From: Flavobacterium gyeonganense
Lineage (GTDB): Bacteria > Bacteroidota > Bacteroidia > Flavobacteriales > Flavobacteriaceae
Assembly (NCBI RefSeq): GCF_029625295.1
Contig: NZ_CP121112.1
Location: forward strand, 3,286,001 to 3,350,000
Direction: 5' to 3'
Length of the DNA: 64,000 nucleotides
The notes under the pieces: generated by a model
What the model was told of the DNA's origin: nothing
Database searches by the model: none
Seen by the model: only the letters and a program-made list of their open reading frames with translations
Program-made: the position numbers and the translations under genes
Part shown: positions 29,061 through 39,699 of the stretch, in pieces
Layout of the letters: the number at the start of each line of letters is the position of its first letter
Position numbering within the stretch: the first letter of the stretch is position 1

Positions 29061-30284
29061 CTAAATACTCACATTACAGGCTTTATACAAAATGTTCTGC
29101 ATTTCTTTCAATATCCCTGGAATAGGATTATCGCTTGTAATAGTAAGGCAAAGCTGATCATTAGTACTAATAGCACCAATTGTCTGTTCCATGCCTTTTC
29201 CTGAGCGCACCATAGGACCGTAAATTGATTTTAATTTCAATGTCCCAAAATCAGTTTGATATTTTACTCTGACAAGATTGGTAACCATTATGTAATGATT
29301 AAAAGCTTCTTTTAAAGTATCGATCATCTGCTGAATATTGCTGCTGTTATAAGTTAGCTTTCTGAAAAATTCGATATAATTTTGTACATGTTCTACTTTG
29401 TCAGTTCCATGAAGGCCCGTTTTTGCCATTCGTGCCAGGTCCCAGAAAGACAGATTCTGTTCATTTTCAAAATATACCGGATGTGTCGTGATATTTAAAC
29501 CGCAGTTATCATCTAACTGGAGTACTTTTCGGGTACAAATTGGAGAAATTAATTCAATTTTCGTAACATCCCATTCTTTTCGCAGTTTTCTGCTTGCGAT
29601 AACTACAGCAGCACAAATTGCACCATGTACAGTTGTCTGCTCAATTCTTGATTTTTCTACGATTTGTGATGTTGTCTCACCAGAAAATCTGAGGCTTTCA
29701 ACTTTAGGAAAAACAGGATCAGGTTTTTTAAAGACGTATTCGTTAATTTCAGAATCTGCAATTGCTACATCTTCCGGCAGTCCAAGAGTTTCATCGTTAG
29801 ATTTCTGCGAAGCTAATACCTGTTGCTGCTTGCCTGTAACTGCCTCAAGTAAATCTCTAAATAAGTACATTAAAGAAGATCCGTCAGCTAATGTATGATT
29901 TGCTATCAGGATTAATACTGTATTTTTAGGTTTTTGCAATATAACTACTCTGAAAAGAGGTCCTTGTTTAGTATTAAATCGCACTGCTAATTCTTTTTCA
30001 ACTTCTGATTCCCATCTAAACTCATTTTCAACATCCATTACTCTCAATGGAATAATCATCGAATCAACATGTTCAATAAATGGTCTGTTAAACTCATCCA
30101 GACTAATTTTTGCCGAGAGATTTAGATGTCGCTGCTGAACCTGATCAATAGCAAGTCGCCAGGAATCAATTGGCTTTTTTCCTTCTACCTCAGCAGCAAG
30201 AGCGAAATCTTTAGAATCAAGCTGATCCAATAACCAGAACGTTTTTTCAAATGCACCCAATGTGCGGTTTTGATGTTTTCTCAT
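29061..30284 (-). CDS. Condensation-domain-like acyltransferase
   Basis: 407 residues. The central motif NHTLADGSS (about 130) is the HxxxD(G) active-site signature of chloramphenicol acetyltransferase / condensation-fold enzymes. The beginning, with FWLLDQLDSKDF, resembles PapA5 or alcohol O-acetyltransferase relatives. It is stand-alone, with no carrier protein or NRPS gene nearby. It probably esterifies a small alcohol or lipid from an acyl-CoA, but the substrate is unknown. The neighbouring TPR-AraC regulator upstream may control it. Confidence 0.75.
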   Translation of the reverse strand: MRKHQNRTLGAFEKTFWLLDQLDSKDFALAAEVEGKKPIDSWRLAIDQVQQRHLNLSAKISLDEFNRPFIEHVDSMIIPLRVMDVENEFRWESEVEKELAVRFNTKQGPLFRVVILQKPKNTVLILIANHTLADGSSLMYLFRDLLEAVTGKQQQVLASQKSNDETLGLPEDVAIADSEINEYVFKKPDPVFPKVESLRFSGETTSQIVEKSRIEQTTVHGAICAAVVIASRKLRKEWDVTKIELISPICTRKVLQLDDNCGLNITTHPVYFENEQNLSFWDLARMAKTGLHGTDKVEHVQNYIEFFRKLTYNSSNIQQMIDTLKEAFNHYIMVTNLVRVKYQTDFGTLKLKSIYGPMVRSGKGMEQTIGAISTNDQLCLTITSDNPIPGILKEMQNILYKACNVSI

Positions 30285-30443
30285 TTTTAATAATTTTTAA
30301 TGTTTTACAATTAAGAGACTCATTCTCAGTTGCAAAATTCAGTAAAGATCAATTCTGTAAAAATGGATATAGTGCGGTTATTATAGTAGATTTTTCCTTT
30401 TACATATTTATTCAAATTAGATTAATATTTGGCTTTTGAGGTA

Positions 30444-30480
30444 TAAAAAAATGCTGAGAGGGTATCCAGTCAGCATTTTA
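30444..30480 (-). terminator. Intrinsic terminator after the TPR-AraC gene
   Basis: A 10-bp stem (30448-30457 with 30470-30479). On the minus strand it is followed by TTTTTT. Confidence 0.75.
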
Positions 30481-30594
30481 AATAATTATTAAGGGTAGGT
30501 TCTTTTTAAGAAAGAATGCAAACCTATTTAAATTGTAGTTGCATTTCTATGATATATTCGAATTTAAATCTGTAAGTGCTTTAAGTTAAGGTGT

Positions 30595-32139
30595 TTAAGC
30601 TTTATTTTTCTCCTGTTGTAAATAAGTTATAAAATTCATGGGCGAGATGCCTGTCACTTTCTTAAAGGTTACAGTAAATCTGCTATGGGATGAGAAACCA
30701 CATTGTTCTGCGAGATAACTTATTTTATATTTTAGATAACTGTTGTCATTTTTCAGGCGATCAATGATATAATTAATCCTCATTTCATTTATATAGCTGG
30801 CAAAATCTTTACCGGTATGCTTGTTAATTACATAAGATAGGTAACGCTGGTTGATGGATAGCTCTGCAGCGACAGAATTTAGGGATATATCTTTATTGAG
30901 ATAAAAATAAGACTTTTCAAGCTCCTGTATACTTTTTAAGATACTGTTTTCAGTTGTTTCTGATATATACTCCCTTGTACTATCTTTTTTAATGATTATT
31001 GGTTTTTCACTATCAGGCTGTGCGTCACTTTTTGTTATGAATTTTTTAAACTTTTTATAGTCTTGCTTTCTTTTATAGATATAAATGCCAATTGTGAGCA
31101 CAACAATTAGAATACAACTTGCAATAATAATGATTTTACTTTTTTGGTAATTTGATTGGTTAACAACTTCTTTATTGCGAAGTGTTTTAATTAGATCATC
31201 TGCAATAATTTTGCGACTGTGCTCTTCATCTTTATTTAATTTCAGGTTTAGCTCATTGTATTTTATATATTTTTTAGTATCAGTTTTTTTATAATACTCC
31301 ATTAAAGAATTATAAACTTCTTGCTTCAATGTAAAGAAATTTGAGGCTTCTGCTATTTCTTCAGCCATTTTAAAATTATGCATTGCTTTTTTATCATCTC
31401 CAATAGCAATATAGACATTTGCAAAACCATTATAGATAAATCCCTTCAGGGGACTATTTGGAGACTGCGATGCCATAAGTTCTCTTTGCGCTTCATTATA
31501 AAAAATTAAAGCAGAATCTGATTGTTGTAATGAGAGATAATTTTTAGCAATTAGTTCGTTATTTACTGCCGTTTGAAAATTTTGATCTATAGATTTTCCA
31601 GCCTTCTTAAATAATTTATTTCCTGCTTTGAGGCTACTGATTGCTTTTGAATAATTAGAATCATTCATCTCATAATAAGCTATTTCCTGGGATAAATTTC
31701 CCTGAAATTTATACATCTCGTTTTTATCCTCAATCTTTTTACTAATAGCAACTGCCTTTTTTAAATGACTTTTACCTAAGTTATATATTTCATATTCACG
31801 GTAGATTGTTGACATGAATCCATTGATTCTAGCCTGCAGATTATAGTTTTTCTCTGTTGAGCTTAAACTGTCAGCACGCTTTAATGCTGAAATGGCTTCG
31901 TTTCGTAAACCATACTGACGTAAAAGTGTAGCTCTTAGCATACATGCTTTAATACGTTCTGAATTATTATTTGAAATTTTATAAAGATAATCTGTGTTTT
32001 GCAAAGCTTTTTTGGGATTTGAAGCAAGCAATATCTGGGACGTCTCTGAGAAAATACGATCGTACTTAGAATCTTGAGCGTAACTTAACTGATGTGACAG
32101 AACTACAAACAGAAGGATGATAAATGATTTTAAGCGCAT
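30595..32139 (-). CDS. Membrane-bound TPR regulator with AraC DNA-binding domain
   Basis: 514 residues. A signal peptide (about 1-21) leads into a TPR-rich periplasmic region (about 30-310). One membrane helix (IIIIASCILIVVLTIGIYIY, about 330-350) and a cytoplasmic C-terminal AraC helix-turn-helix (about 405-510, with AEQCGFSSHSRFTVTFKK) follow. This one-component architecture is common in Bacteroidota and reads a periplasmic signal directly onto DNA. The signal is unknown. A condensation-fold gene follows on the same strand. Confidence 0.9.
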   Translation of the reverse strand: MRLKSFIILLFVVLSHQLSYAQDSKYDRIFSETSQILLASNPKKALQNTDYLYKISNNNSERIKACMLRATLLRQYGLRNEAISALKRADSLSSTEKNYNLQARINGFMSTIYREYEIYNLGKSHLKKAVAISKKIEDKNEMYKFQGNLSQEIAYYEMNDSNYSKAISSLKAGNKLFKKAGKSIDQNFQTAVNNELIAKNYLSLQQSDSALIFYNEAQRELMASQSPNSPLKGFIYNGFANVYIAIGDDKKAMHNFKMAEEIAEASNFFTLKQEVYNSLMEYYKKTDTKKYIKYNELNLKLNKDEEHSRKIIADDLIKTLRNKEVVNQSNYQKSKIIIIASCILIVVLTIGIYIYKRKQDYKKFKKFITKSDAQPDSEKPIIIKKDSTREYISETTENSILKSIQELEKSYFYLNKDISLNSVAAELSINQRYLSYVINKHTGKDFASYINEMRINYIIDRLKNDNSYLKYKISYLAEQCGFSSHSRFTVTFKKVTGISPMNFITYLQQEKNKA

Positions 32140-32744
32140 ATAATAGATAAATATAATAAGGAACGATTACAAATATTGTAACAGCTTCTTTTTAAGTATA
32201 TAACAGGATTATAAAATTTTTAGTAAGTGGAATTTTTGATTAGTACGACACTCAATGCCCTCATCAGTTTTCAATAGGGCAAAAATAACGCTTTTTATTT
32301 ATAATTACTCTAAATAATTTAACGATATAGATTTGTTATGTGCTTTTTACTTCATTATTAGTACTTACTTTCATAAAATTCCTGTAAAAAAACAATTAAC
32401 CTCACTTGAAAATGAAACCATTTTAACGTGTTTTTTTTATTATGAAGATAAAAATGTACGACTTTATATATGATAATTAGGCTTTTGTCTCCAAACTTGT
32501 TTTTTAGTGGATATGTGTTAATGTTTTGATTGTTAGTTTTTTAGTTTTTTGTTTGCTGATTTTACGTTTTACTTATTACGTAATATGTAAAATACTTTAA
32601 TCTTTTTTTCTAAAGAGATTCATCAGTTTTGCAGTCGTTTAAAAAATTATGTGCTGGCGAAAAGATGATATCGCAAGACTACATAAAATTTATACTGGTC
32701 TAAATCAGAATCTCAAATTGCTTTCAACAAAATCTAATTAATAT
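32140..32744. other. 605-base intergenic region between divergent genes
   Basis: Very AT-rich with no gene. It has a weak stem (tgccct / agggca, 32256-32281) and many T runs. It presumably holds the promoter of the downstream adhesin operon, but no full consensus promoter was found. Confidence 0.4.
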
Positions 32745-33035
32745 ATGGTGAACTTTACTTTTTTTAAAATTTTAATAAATATCAAAAACAGGAAATTCAA
32801 TATTTTTCTGGTCTGCTTTTTATTGCTGGTATGGGCTAATAAAAGTTACGCAAAAGCGTATTTATTTCTCTCTCCTGTACACGGATTTCAGGTAACATCT
32901 TCTTCGGGTAATTTATTCTTTTCTCAGGCGAATAAGGTAAATCTTATACGTAATAATGAAACAGTTTTTTCTGTTAGGGAAGAAATTGCAAAAGCTTCAC
33001 ATACCCAAAATCCATTTTTTATACAATTACTATAA
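32745..33035 (+). CDS. Possible small exported protein upstream of the adhesin
   Basis: 96 residues with a signal-peptide-like stretch (FNIFLVCFLLLVWANKSYA, about 19-37) and no recognised domain. It ends 16 bases before the adhesin ATG at 33052, so it could be co-transcribed or act as a leader. It may also be a chance frame; only its position and signal peptide support it. Confidence 0.35.
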   Translation: MVNFTFFKILINIKNRKFNIFLVCFLLLVWANKSYAKAYLFLSPVHGFQVTSSSGNLFFSQANKVNLIRNNETVFSVREEIAKASHTQNPFFIQLL

Positions 33036-33051
33036 TCTTAAAGCAGTAACT

Positions 33052-36000
33052 ATGAAAATTACGAGGAACAAGAAACAAAAAAATCATATAAGCTTAGATT
33101 TTTTGTTTGATTGTGCAAAAATTATTTTTACAATAGTTTTATTTTTTTTCACATCAATTAATGCTAATTCACAATGTGCATCTTCAGGCTCTAATCCAGA
33201 TACCGATGGTGACGGTTTTGCAAACAGTTGTGATACAGATAGTGATAATGATGGTATTTCAGATATTGTCGAGGGTAGATATACGTGTATAAATTCTGTA
33301 ACAACAAGTATGAATACTGTTCCGTATTCTTTTAACACGCTGTTTAATGCCGCACAAACTACTACACCTGTTACAATTAACAATCTTTCCAATGGGACAT
33401 TAAATTTTAGTGCTGCATTGGTAGGGACCGCAACTTGGGGTGCTGCTTCCGGTACATCTGGTAATGCAAACCGCGCAGGAGGTGTTCAGATAAAAGACAA
33501 CTTCTCAGCTGTAGGGGATTATATCTATTTGCAGCCTATAAATACCAGAACCAGTAATACAGGTGCAGTTGCCAATACTTCAAATTATGCAGTATACACC
33601 ATTCAGCTTCCATATAAAACGGAGGGATTTCAGTTTATTTCGGCTGGATTGAATTCTGATGACGCTTACGAAATTTATGCGTTTAATGGGGCTACACCCA
33701 TTCCCTTAAATCCATCTAATCTCTCTAATTTTAGTCCTGCACTTGGAACAGCAGGAACATGGACGGTTCATGATTTAGGCAATGGATTAAAAATTACAAA
33801 TGCTGTTACAACAGGTGGTGCCAATGTTGATGCTAACTTTTTTACGACTACAATTCCCGGAGAAGTTACACGAATTGAGATCCGATCTTACAAAAACCTT
33901 ACAGGAACTAATAGTAATACGGTTACTACCGGAATTACAAGTATGATTTATTGTTCAGACTATTCTATAGTAGATAGTGACGGTGATGGGGTACCAAATT
34001 ATCTTGATTTAGACTCAGATAATGATGGATGTTCGGATGCCAATGAATACTACAATTCAGCAAGTGCAGATGGAGGAGATGGAGGTGTTTATGGTACAGG
34101 AACACCTGGAGTAGATTCGGAAGGAAAGGTTGCGACGGCATCATATACAGGTAATTATGCCAATGTAATTGTCGCCACACAACTTAATATCACATCTCAT
34201 CCATCGAATTCAGCAGTAAATGTTGGGGCAAATACTACTTTTACAATAACCGCAACCGGTAGAAATACAACTACTTTTAGTGGAGGTATTCCGAATTATA
34301 ATGTTCCGCCAGCAACAAATACAAATGCTGGTCTTGTTTATCAATGGCAGATGAGTACGAATAATGGTTCGACATGGGCTAATGTAAATAATGGAGGACA
34401 ATACAGTGGAGCAACTACTTCCTCACTTTCAGTAAATAATATAACAATTGGTCAAAACCAAACTCAGTTTAGAGCTATAGTTTCTCATAGTGGAAAAATT
34501 TGTCCAATAATTTCTAATTCTGCACAAATAACAGTTTTGCAGGCTAATATAGGTATTGATAAAATAGTGGATAATACTACTCCCGCACCTGGTGATAACG
34601 TGACTTTTACGCTGACCGCAGAAAATGCAGGACCAAACGATGCCAATGGTGTTGAAGTTACCGATATATTGCCGAATGGATATACCTTTTTGAGTGCTGC
34701 ACCAAGTGTTGGAACATTTAATCCTGTAACAGGAGTGTGGGTAATTGGCACCTTAAATAATGGTACGAGTGCCACGATGACAATAACGGCTACTGTAAAT
34801 GCCACAGGAAACTATCCCAACACGGCAACTATTACAAGTAATTTATACGATCCAATTATTGGAAATAATACCTCAACATCAACTCCTGTAGTTAGTAATA
34901 ATCATGCGCCAATAGCACAAAACAATGCCTACAGCGGCCTTGAGGATGCGGCTTCGATTAGCGGAAACATAATTACCGACACCGATGCAGTGGCAGGAAT
35001 AGACAGCGATATCGACTCTGCCGTGCTTACGGTTCAGGATTACACAATAACAGGAATCACGGGCACACAGGCAGTAGGTTCGCCAGTTGCCATCCCGGGT
35101 GTTGGGCAGATTACCATACTGGCAGACGGAAGCCTTACTTTCGTTCCGGCAGCCAATTACAACGGCACAGTGCCAACGATCACTTATACCTTAACCGATG
35201 GTGCGCTGACCGATACGGCCGATGTTGTCATTACCGTTAATGCGGTGAATGATGCACCAATAGCACAAAACAACGCCTACAGTGGCCTTGAGGATGCGGC
35301 TTCGATTACCGGAAACATAATTACCGATATTGATGCAGTGGCAGGAGTAGACAGCGATATCGACTCTGCCGTGCTTACGGTTCAGGATTACACAATAGCA
35401 GGAATCACGGGCATACAGGCAGTAGGTTCTCCAGTTGCCATCCCGGGTGTTGGACAGATTACCATACTGGCAGACGGAAGCCTTACTTTCGTTCCGGCAG
35501 CCAATTACAACGGCACAGTGCCAACGATCACTTATACCTTAACCGATGGAGCACTGACCGATACGGCCGATGTTGTCATTACCGTTAATGCGGTGAATGA
35601 TGCACCAATAGCACAAAACAATGCCTACAGCGGCCTTGAGGATGCGGCTTCGATTAGCGGAAGCATAATTACCGATATTGATGCAGTGGCAGGAATAGAC
35701 AGCGATATCGACTCTGCCGTGCTTACGGTTCAGGATTACACAATAGCAGGAATCACGGGCATACAGGCAGTAGGTTCTCCAGTTGCCATCCCGGGTGTTG
35801 GGCAGATTACCATACTGGCAGACGGAAGCCTTACTTTCGTTCCGGCAGCCAATTACAATGGCACAGTGCCAACGATCACTTATACCTTAACCGATGGTGC
35901 GCTTACCGATACAGCCGATGTTATCATTACCGTAAATGCGGTGAATGATGCACCAATAGCACAAAACAATGCCTACAGCGGCCTTGAGGATGCGGCTTCG

Positions 36001-39000
36001 ATTAGCGGAAACATAATTACCGACACCGATGCAGTGGCAGGAGTAGACAGTGATATCGACTCTACCGTGCTTACGGTTCAGGATTACACAATAGCAGGAA
36101 TCACGGGCACACAGGCAGTAGGTTCGCCAGTTGCCATCCCGGGTGTTGGACAGATTACCATACTGGCAGACGGAAGCCTTACTTTCGTTCCGGCAGCGAA
36201 TTACAACGGCACAGTGCCAACGATCACTTATACCTTAACCGATGGAGCACTGACCGATACGGCCGATGTTGTCATTACCGTTAATGCGGTGAATGATGCA
36301 CCAATAGCACAAAACAATGCCTACAGCGGCCTTGAGGATGCGGCTTCGATTAGCGGAAGCATAATTACCGATATTGATGCAGTGGCAGGAATAGACAGCG
36401 ATATCGACTCTGCCGTGCTTACGGTTCAGGATTACACAATAGCAGGAATCACGGGCATACAGGCAGTAGGTTCTCCAGTTGCCATCCCGGGTGTTGGGCA
36501 GATTACCATACTGGCAGACGGAAGCCTTACTTTCGTTCCGGCAGCGAATTACAACGGCACAGTGCCAACGATCACTTATACCTTAACCGATGGTGCGCTT
36601 ACCGATACAGCCGATGTTATCATTACCGTAAATGCGGTGAATGATGCACCAATAGCACAAAACAATGCCTACAGCGGCCTTGAGGATGCGGCTTCGATTA
36701 GCGGAAACATAATTACCGACACCGATGCAGTGGCAGGAGTAGACAGTGATATCGACTCTACCGTGCTTACGGTTCAGGATTACACAATAGCAGGAATCAC
36801 GGGCACACAGGCAGTAGGTTCGCCAGTTGCCATCCCGGGTGTTGGACAAATTACCATACTGGCAGACGGAAGCCTTACTTTCGTTCCGGCAGCCAATTAC
36901 AATGGCACAGTGCCAACGATCACTTATACCTTAACCGATGGTGCGCTTACCGATACGGCCGATGTTATCATTACCGTAAATGCGGTGAATGAGAATCCTG
37001 TTGCAGTCGATGATACTTATACAGTTGCAGAAGACAATACCGTTACCCTGAACCCTCTTGCCCTGGATACAGACGCTGACGGAGATACCCTTACAATTAC
37101 CTCTATCAACGGAACCGTATTGACTGGCTCAGCCCAAAGCATAACAGTGCCAAACGGTACAGTAAATATATCTGCTTCAGGGGTCATTACCTTTACCCCT
37201 GATGCCAACTTCAACTCTGGCACAGCGATCAGTTTCCCTTACGTGATCAGCGATGGAAACGGCGGGACTGCTACAGCTAATCAGCTTATCACCATTACGG
37301 CTGTAAATGATGCACCAATAGCACAAAACAATACCTACAGTGGCCTTGAGGATGCGGCTTCGATTAGCGGAAACATAATTACCGATATTGATGCAGTGGC
37401 AGGAGTAGACAGCGATATCGACTCTGCCGTGCTTACAGTTCAGGATTACACAATAGCAGGAATCACGGGCATACAGGCAGTAGGTTCGCCAGTTGCCATC
37501 CCGGGTGTTGGACAGATTACCATACTGGCAGACGGAAGCCTTACTTTCGTGCCAGCAGCCAATTACAACGGCACAGTGCCAACGATCACTTATACCTTAA
37601 CCGATGGTGCGCTTACCGATACGGCCGATGTTGTCATTACCGTAAATGCGGTGAATGATGCACCAATAGCACAAAACAACGCCTACAGCGGCCTTGAGGA
37701 TGCGGCTTCGATTAGCGGAAACATAATTACCGATATTGATGCAGTGGCAGGAGTAGACAGCGATATCGACTCTGCCGTGCTTACGGTTCAGGATTACACA
37801 ATAGCAGGAATCACGGGCATACAGGCAGTAGGTTCTCCAGTTGCCATCCCGGGTGTTGGACAGATTACCATACTGGCAGACGGAAGCCTTACTTTCGTTC
37901 CGGCAGCGAATTACAACGGCACAGTGCCAACGATCACTTATACCTTAACCGATGGTGCGCTTACCGATACGGCCGATGTTGTCATTACCGTAAATGCGGT
38001 GAATGATGAGCCAATAGCACAAAACAACGCCTACAGCGGCCTTGAGGATGCGGCTTCGATTACCGGAAACATAATTACCGATATTGATGCAGTGGCAGGA
38101 GTAGACAGCGATATCGACTCTGCCGTGCTTACAGTTCAGGATTACACAATAGCAGGAATCACGGGCATACAGGCAGTAGGTTCTCCAGTTGCCATCCCGG
38201 GTGTTGGACAAATTACCATACTGGCAGACGGAAGCCTTACTTTCGTTCCGGCAGCCAATTACAATGGCACAGTGCCAACGATCACTTATACCTTAACCGA
38301 TGGTGCACTGACCGATACGGCCGATGTTGTCATTACCGTAAATGCGGTGAATGATGCGCCGGTAGCATTAGATGATACAAATACTCCTGTTTTATCAACA
38401 GCAGGACCAACAGTAATCAATGCATTAACAGCAACAGATATAGATGGAACTATTGTAAGTTATACTATAGTAAGTTTACCTGCTCATGGAGTTTTAGCCT
38501 TATCAGGAGTTCCTGTAACAGTCAATCAGATTTTAACACCGGCTGAGGCAGCACAGCTTACTTTTGATCCTAACGGAGCCTTTGTGGGTAATGATACATT
38601 TACATTTACTGCAACTGATAACGAAGGAGGTATTGATGCCAGTCCGGCATTGATAACATTAATAGTTGAAAAAGCAGTACTGCAGGCAGTAGCAGATCCG
38701 GTAAAATTAGCAGACGGAATTAATGGTTCTTTGGAAGTTGTCAATGTTTTGGATAATGATACATTAAACGGAAATCCTCTTGTGCCTTCAGATGTTATTG
38801 TAACAGGGGTAAATTTACCAAACGGTATTTCCCTTAATGCTGATGGGACAATAGACGTTGCACCTATTACGGCAGCAGGACAACACACTATAACATACCA
38901 AATATGCGAAGTGGCTAATCCTTCTAATTGTAGTACTGCAACTGCGGAGATTTTTGTTGAAGTGCCTGCAATTGCAATAGTGAAAACAGGAATATTAAAC

Positions 39001-39642
39001 GATAGCAACGGAAACGGATATGCGGAAGCCGGAGAGACGTTAACGTATAGTTTTGCGATAACAAATAAAGGTAATGTTGATCTTGAAAATATAGTAGTTT
39101 CCGATCCATTGCCAGGCATTATTATTAGCGGAGGCCCTATCAATTTAGCAGTTGGCGAAAGCAATAACTTTTCAATCAAAGGAACTTATATTTTAACTCA
39201 GTCAGATGTGAATTCCGGAAGCATAAGCAACCAGGCAACAGTATCTGGAATTACCCAAAGCGGAATAAGCGTTTCAGATAAGTCAGATTTTAGTGATGAT
39301 GAAGGAGAAAGACCAACCATTTTAGAATTAAGCGGATGTGTGATTAAAATCTTTAATGCTGTTTCCGCAAATGGTGATGAAAAGAACAAAAAATTCTATG
39401 TACAAGGGCTGGAATGTTATCCTGATAATACAGTGCAGATTTACAACCGTTGGGGAGTTTTAGTATTTGAAAGAGATCATTACAATAATAATGACATTGC
39501 TTTTACAGGTGTATCAGAAGGTCGGACTACTATTAAAACATCAGACGGGTTGCCTGAGGGTACGTACTATTATGTCGTTAGATATAAAGATAAGCAATCA
39601 AATCCGCAACAGAAAGCAGGCTATTTATACCTTACTAAATAA
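33052..39642 (+). CDS. Giant repetitive surface adhesin with T9SS type B (CHU_C) sorting domain
   Basis: About 2196 residues from the ATG at 33052, chosen because a signal peptide follows (IIFTIVLFFFTSINANS). Upstream in-frame codons to 32956 lack one. A thrombospondin-type-3-like Asp-rich segment (DTDGDGFANSCDTDSDNDG) is next. A lectin-like region, a second DSDGDG segment, a DUF11-like domain (about 505-615) and nine near-identical cadherin-like 116-residue repeats (residues 619-1768, split by one divergent repeat) follow. Further Ig-like/DUF11 domains lead to a C-terminal CHU_C domain (about 2100-2196, IYNRWGVLVFERDHY). That domain directs export by the type IX secretion system. It resembles SprB-type adhesins used in gliding or attachment. 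Confidence 0.93.
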   Translation: MKITRNKKQKNHISLDFLFDCAKIIFTIVLFFFTSINANSQCASSGSNPDTDGDGFANSCDTDSDNDGISDIVEGRYTCINSVTTSMNTVPYSFNTLFNAAQTTTPVTINNLSNGTLNFSAALVGTATWGAASGTSGNANRAGGVQIKDNFSAVGDYIYLQPINTRTSNTGAVANTSNYAVYTIQLPYKTEGFQFISAGLNSDDAYEIYAFNGATPIPLNPSNLSNFSPALGTAGTWTVHDLGNGLKITNAVTTGGANVDANFFTTTIPGEVTRIEIRSYKNLTGTNSNTVTTGITSMIYCSDYSIVDSDGDGVPNYLDLDSDNDGCSDANEYYNSASADGGDGGVYGTGTPGVDSEGKVATASYTGNYANVIVATQLNITSHPSNSAVNVGANTTFTITATGRNTTTFSGGIPNYNVPPATNTNAGLVYQWQMSTNNGSTWANVNNGGQYSGATTSSLSVNNITIGQNQTQFRAIVSHSGKICPIISNSAQITVLQANIGIDKIVDNTTPAPGDNVTFTLTAENAGPNDANGVEVTDILPNGYTFLSAAPSVGTFNPVTGVWVIGTLNNGTSATMTITATVNATGNYPNTATITSNLYDPIIGNNTSTSTPVVSNNHAPIAQNNAYSGLEDAASISGNIITDTDAVAGIDSDIDSAVLTVQDYTITGITGTQAVGSPVAIPGVGQITILADGSLTFVPAANYNGTVPTITYTLTDGALTDTADVVITVNAVNDAPIAQNNAYSGLEDAASITGNIITDIDAVAGVDSDIDSAVLTVQDYTIAGITGIQAVGSPVAIPGVGQITILADGSLTFVPAANYNGTVPTITYTLTDGALTDTADVVITVNAVNDAPIAQNNAYSGLEDAASISGSIITDIDAVAGIDSDIDSAVLTVQDYTIAGITGIQAVGSPVAIPGVGQITILADGSLTFVPAANYNGTVPTITYTLTDGALTDTADVIITVNAVNDAPIAQNNAYSGLEDAASISGNIITDTDAVAGVDSDIDSTVLTVQDYTIAGITGTQAVGSPVAIPGVGQITILADGSLTFVPAANYNGTVPTITYTLTDGALTDTADVVITVNAVNDAPIAQNNAYSGLEDAASISGSIITDIDAVAGIDSDIDSAVLTVQDYTIAGITGIQAVGSPVAIPGVGQITILADGSLTFVPAANYNGTVPTITYTLTDGALTDTADVIITVNAVNDAPIAQNNAYSGLEDAASISGNIITDTDAVAGVDSDIDSTVLTVQDYTIAGITGTQAVGSPVAIPGVGQITILADGSLTFVPAANYNGTVPTITYTLTDGALTDTADVIITVNAVNENPVAVDDTYTVAEDNTVTLNPLALDTDADGDTLTITSINGTVLTGSAQSITVPNGTVNISASGVITFTPDANFNSGTAISFPYVISDGNGGTATANQLITITAVNDAPIAQNNTYSGLEDAASISGNIITDIDAVAGVDSDIDSAVLTVQDYTIAGITGIQAVGSPVAIPGVGQITILADGSLTFVPAANYNGTVPTITYTLTDGALTDTADVVITVNAVNDAPIAQNNAYSGLEDAASISGNIITDIDAVAGVDSDIDSAVLTVQDYTIAGITGIQAVGSPVAIPGVGQITILADGSLTFVPAANYNGTVPTITYTLTDGALTDTADVVITVNAVNDEPIAQNNAYSGLEDAASITGNIITDIDAVAGVDSDIDSAVLTVQDYTIAGITGIQAVGSPVAIPGVGQITILADGSLTFVPAANYNGTVPTITYTLTDGALTDTADVVITVNAVNDAPVALDDTNTPVLSTAGPTVINALTATDIDGTIVSYTIVSLPAHGVLALSGVPVTVNQILTPAEAAQLTFDPNGAFVGNDTFTFTATDNEGGIDASPALITLIVEKAVLQAVADPVKLADGINGSLEVVNVLDNDTLNGNPLVPSDVIVTGVNLPNGISLNADGTIDVAPITAAGQHTITYQICEVANPSNCSTATAEIFVEVPAIAIVKTGILNDSNGNGYAEAGETLTYSFAITNKGNVDLENIVVSDPLPGIIISGGPINLAVGESNNFSIKGTYILTQSDVNSGSISNQATVSGITQSGISVSDKSDFSDDEGERPTILELSGCVIKIFNAVSANGDEKNKKFYVQGLECYPDNTVQIYNRWGVLVFERDHYNNNDIAFTGVSEGRTTIKTSDGLPEGTYYYVVRYKDKQSNPQQKAGYLYLTK
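34906..36993 (+). repeat. Six tandem 348-nt coding repeats
   Basis: Units start at 34906, 35254, 35602, 35950, 36298 and 36646 and encode 116-residue cadherin-like domains beginning (A)PIAQNNAYSGLEDAAS. Units 3+4 and 5+6 form an almost identical 696-nt pair. They share the variants SGSIITDIDAVAGID then SGNIITDTDAVAGVD with IDSTV, which points to a recent two-unit duplication. Confidence 0.95.
36994..37311 (+). repeat. Divergent 318-nt repeat between the two arrays
   Basis: Encodes a 106-residue cadherin-like/VCBS-type domain (NPVAVDDTYTVAEDNTVTLN onward). It is related in fold to the flanking units but not in sequence. Confidence 0.85.
37312..38355 (+). repeat. Three further tandem 348-nt coding repeats
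   Basis: Units start at 37312, 37660 and 38008. They are nearly identical to the first array even at silent sites, so the two arrays are exchanging sequence or expanded recently. Confidence 0.95.
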
Positions 39643-39655
39643 TAATTTATAATGA

Positions 39656-39682
39656 AATGGCTTAGTGAAAAGCTAAGCCATT
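39656..39682 (+). other. Hairpin between adhesin and PorP/SprF genes
   Basis: A 10-bp perfect stem (39656-39665 with 39673-39682) with a 7-base loop, but no T run after it. It may be an mRNA-processing or partial-termination element setting the adhesin to SprF ratio. Confidence 0.5.
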
Positions 39683-39699
39683 ATTTAAAAATAAAATAA

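Noticed and set aside
32956..33051. Earlier in-frame start for the adhesin
   Set aside because: The signal peptide begins after the ATG at 33052. The extra 32 residues overlap another possible small gene and look non-coding.
34906..38355. CRISPR-like regular repeats
   Set aside because: The units are 348 nt, have no unique spacers and are coding repeats of an adhesin.
36583..39179. Minus-strand open frames under the adhesin gene (36583-36849, 37945-38211, 38526-39179)
   Set aside because: They mirror the repeated coding sequence in another frame, recur with each repeat, and show no motif of their own.
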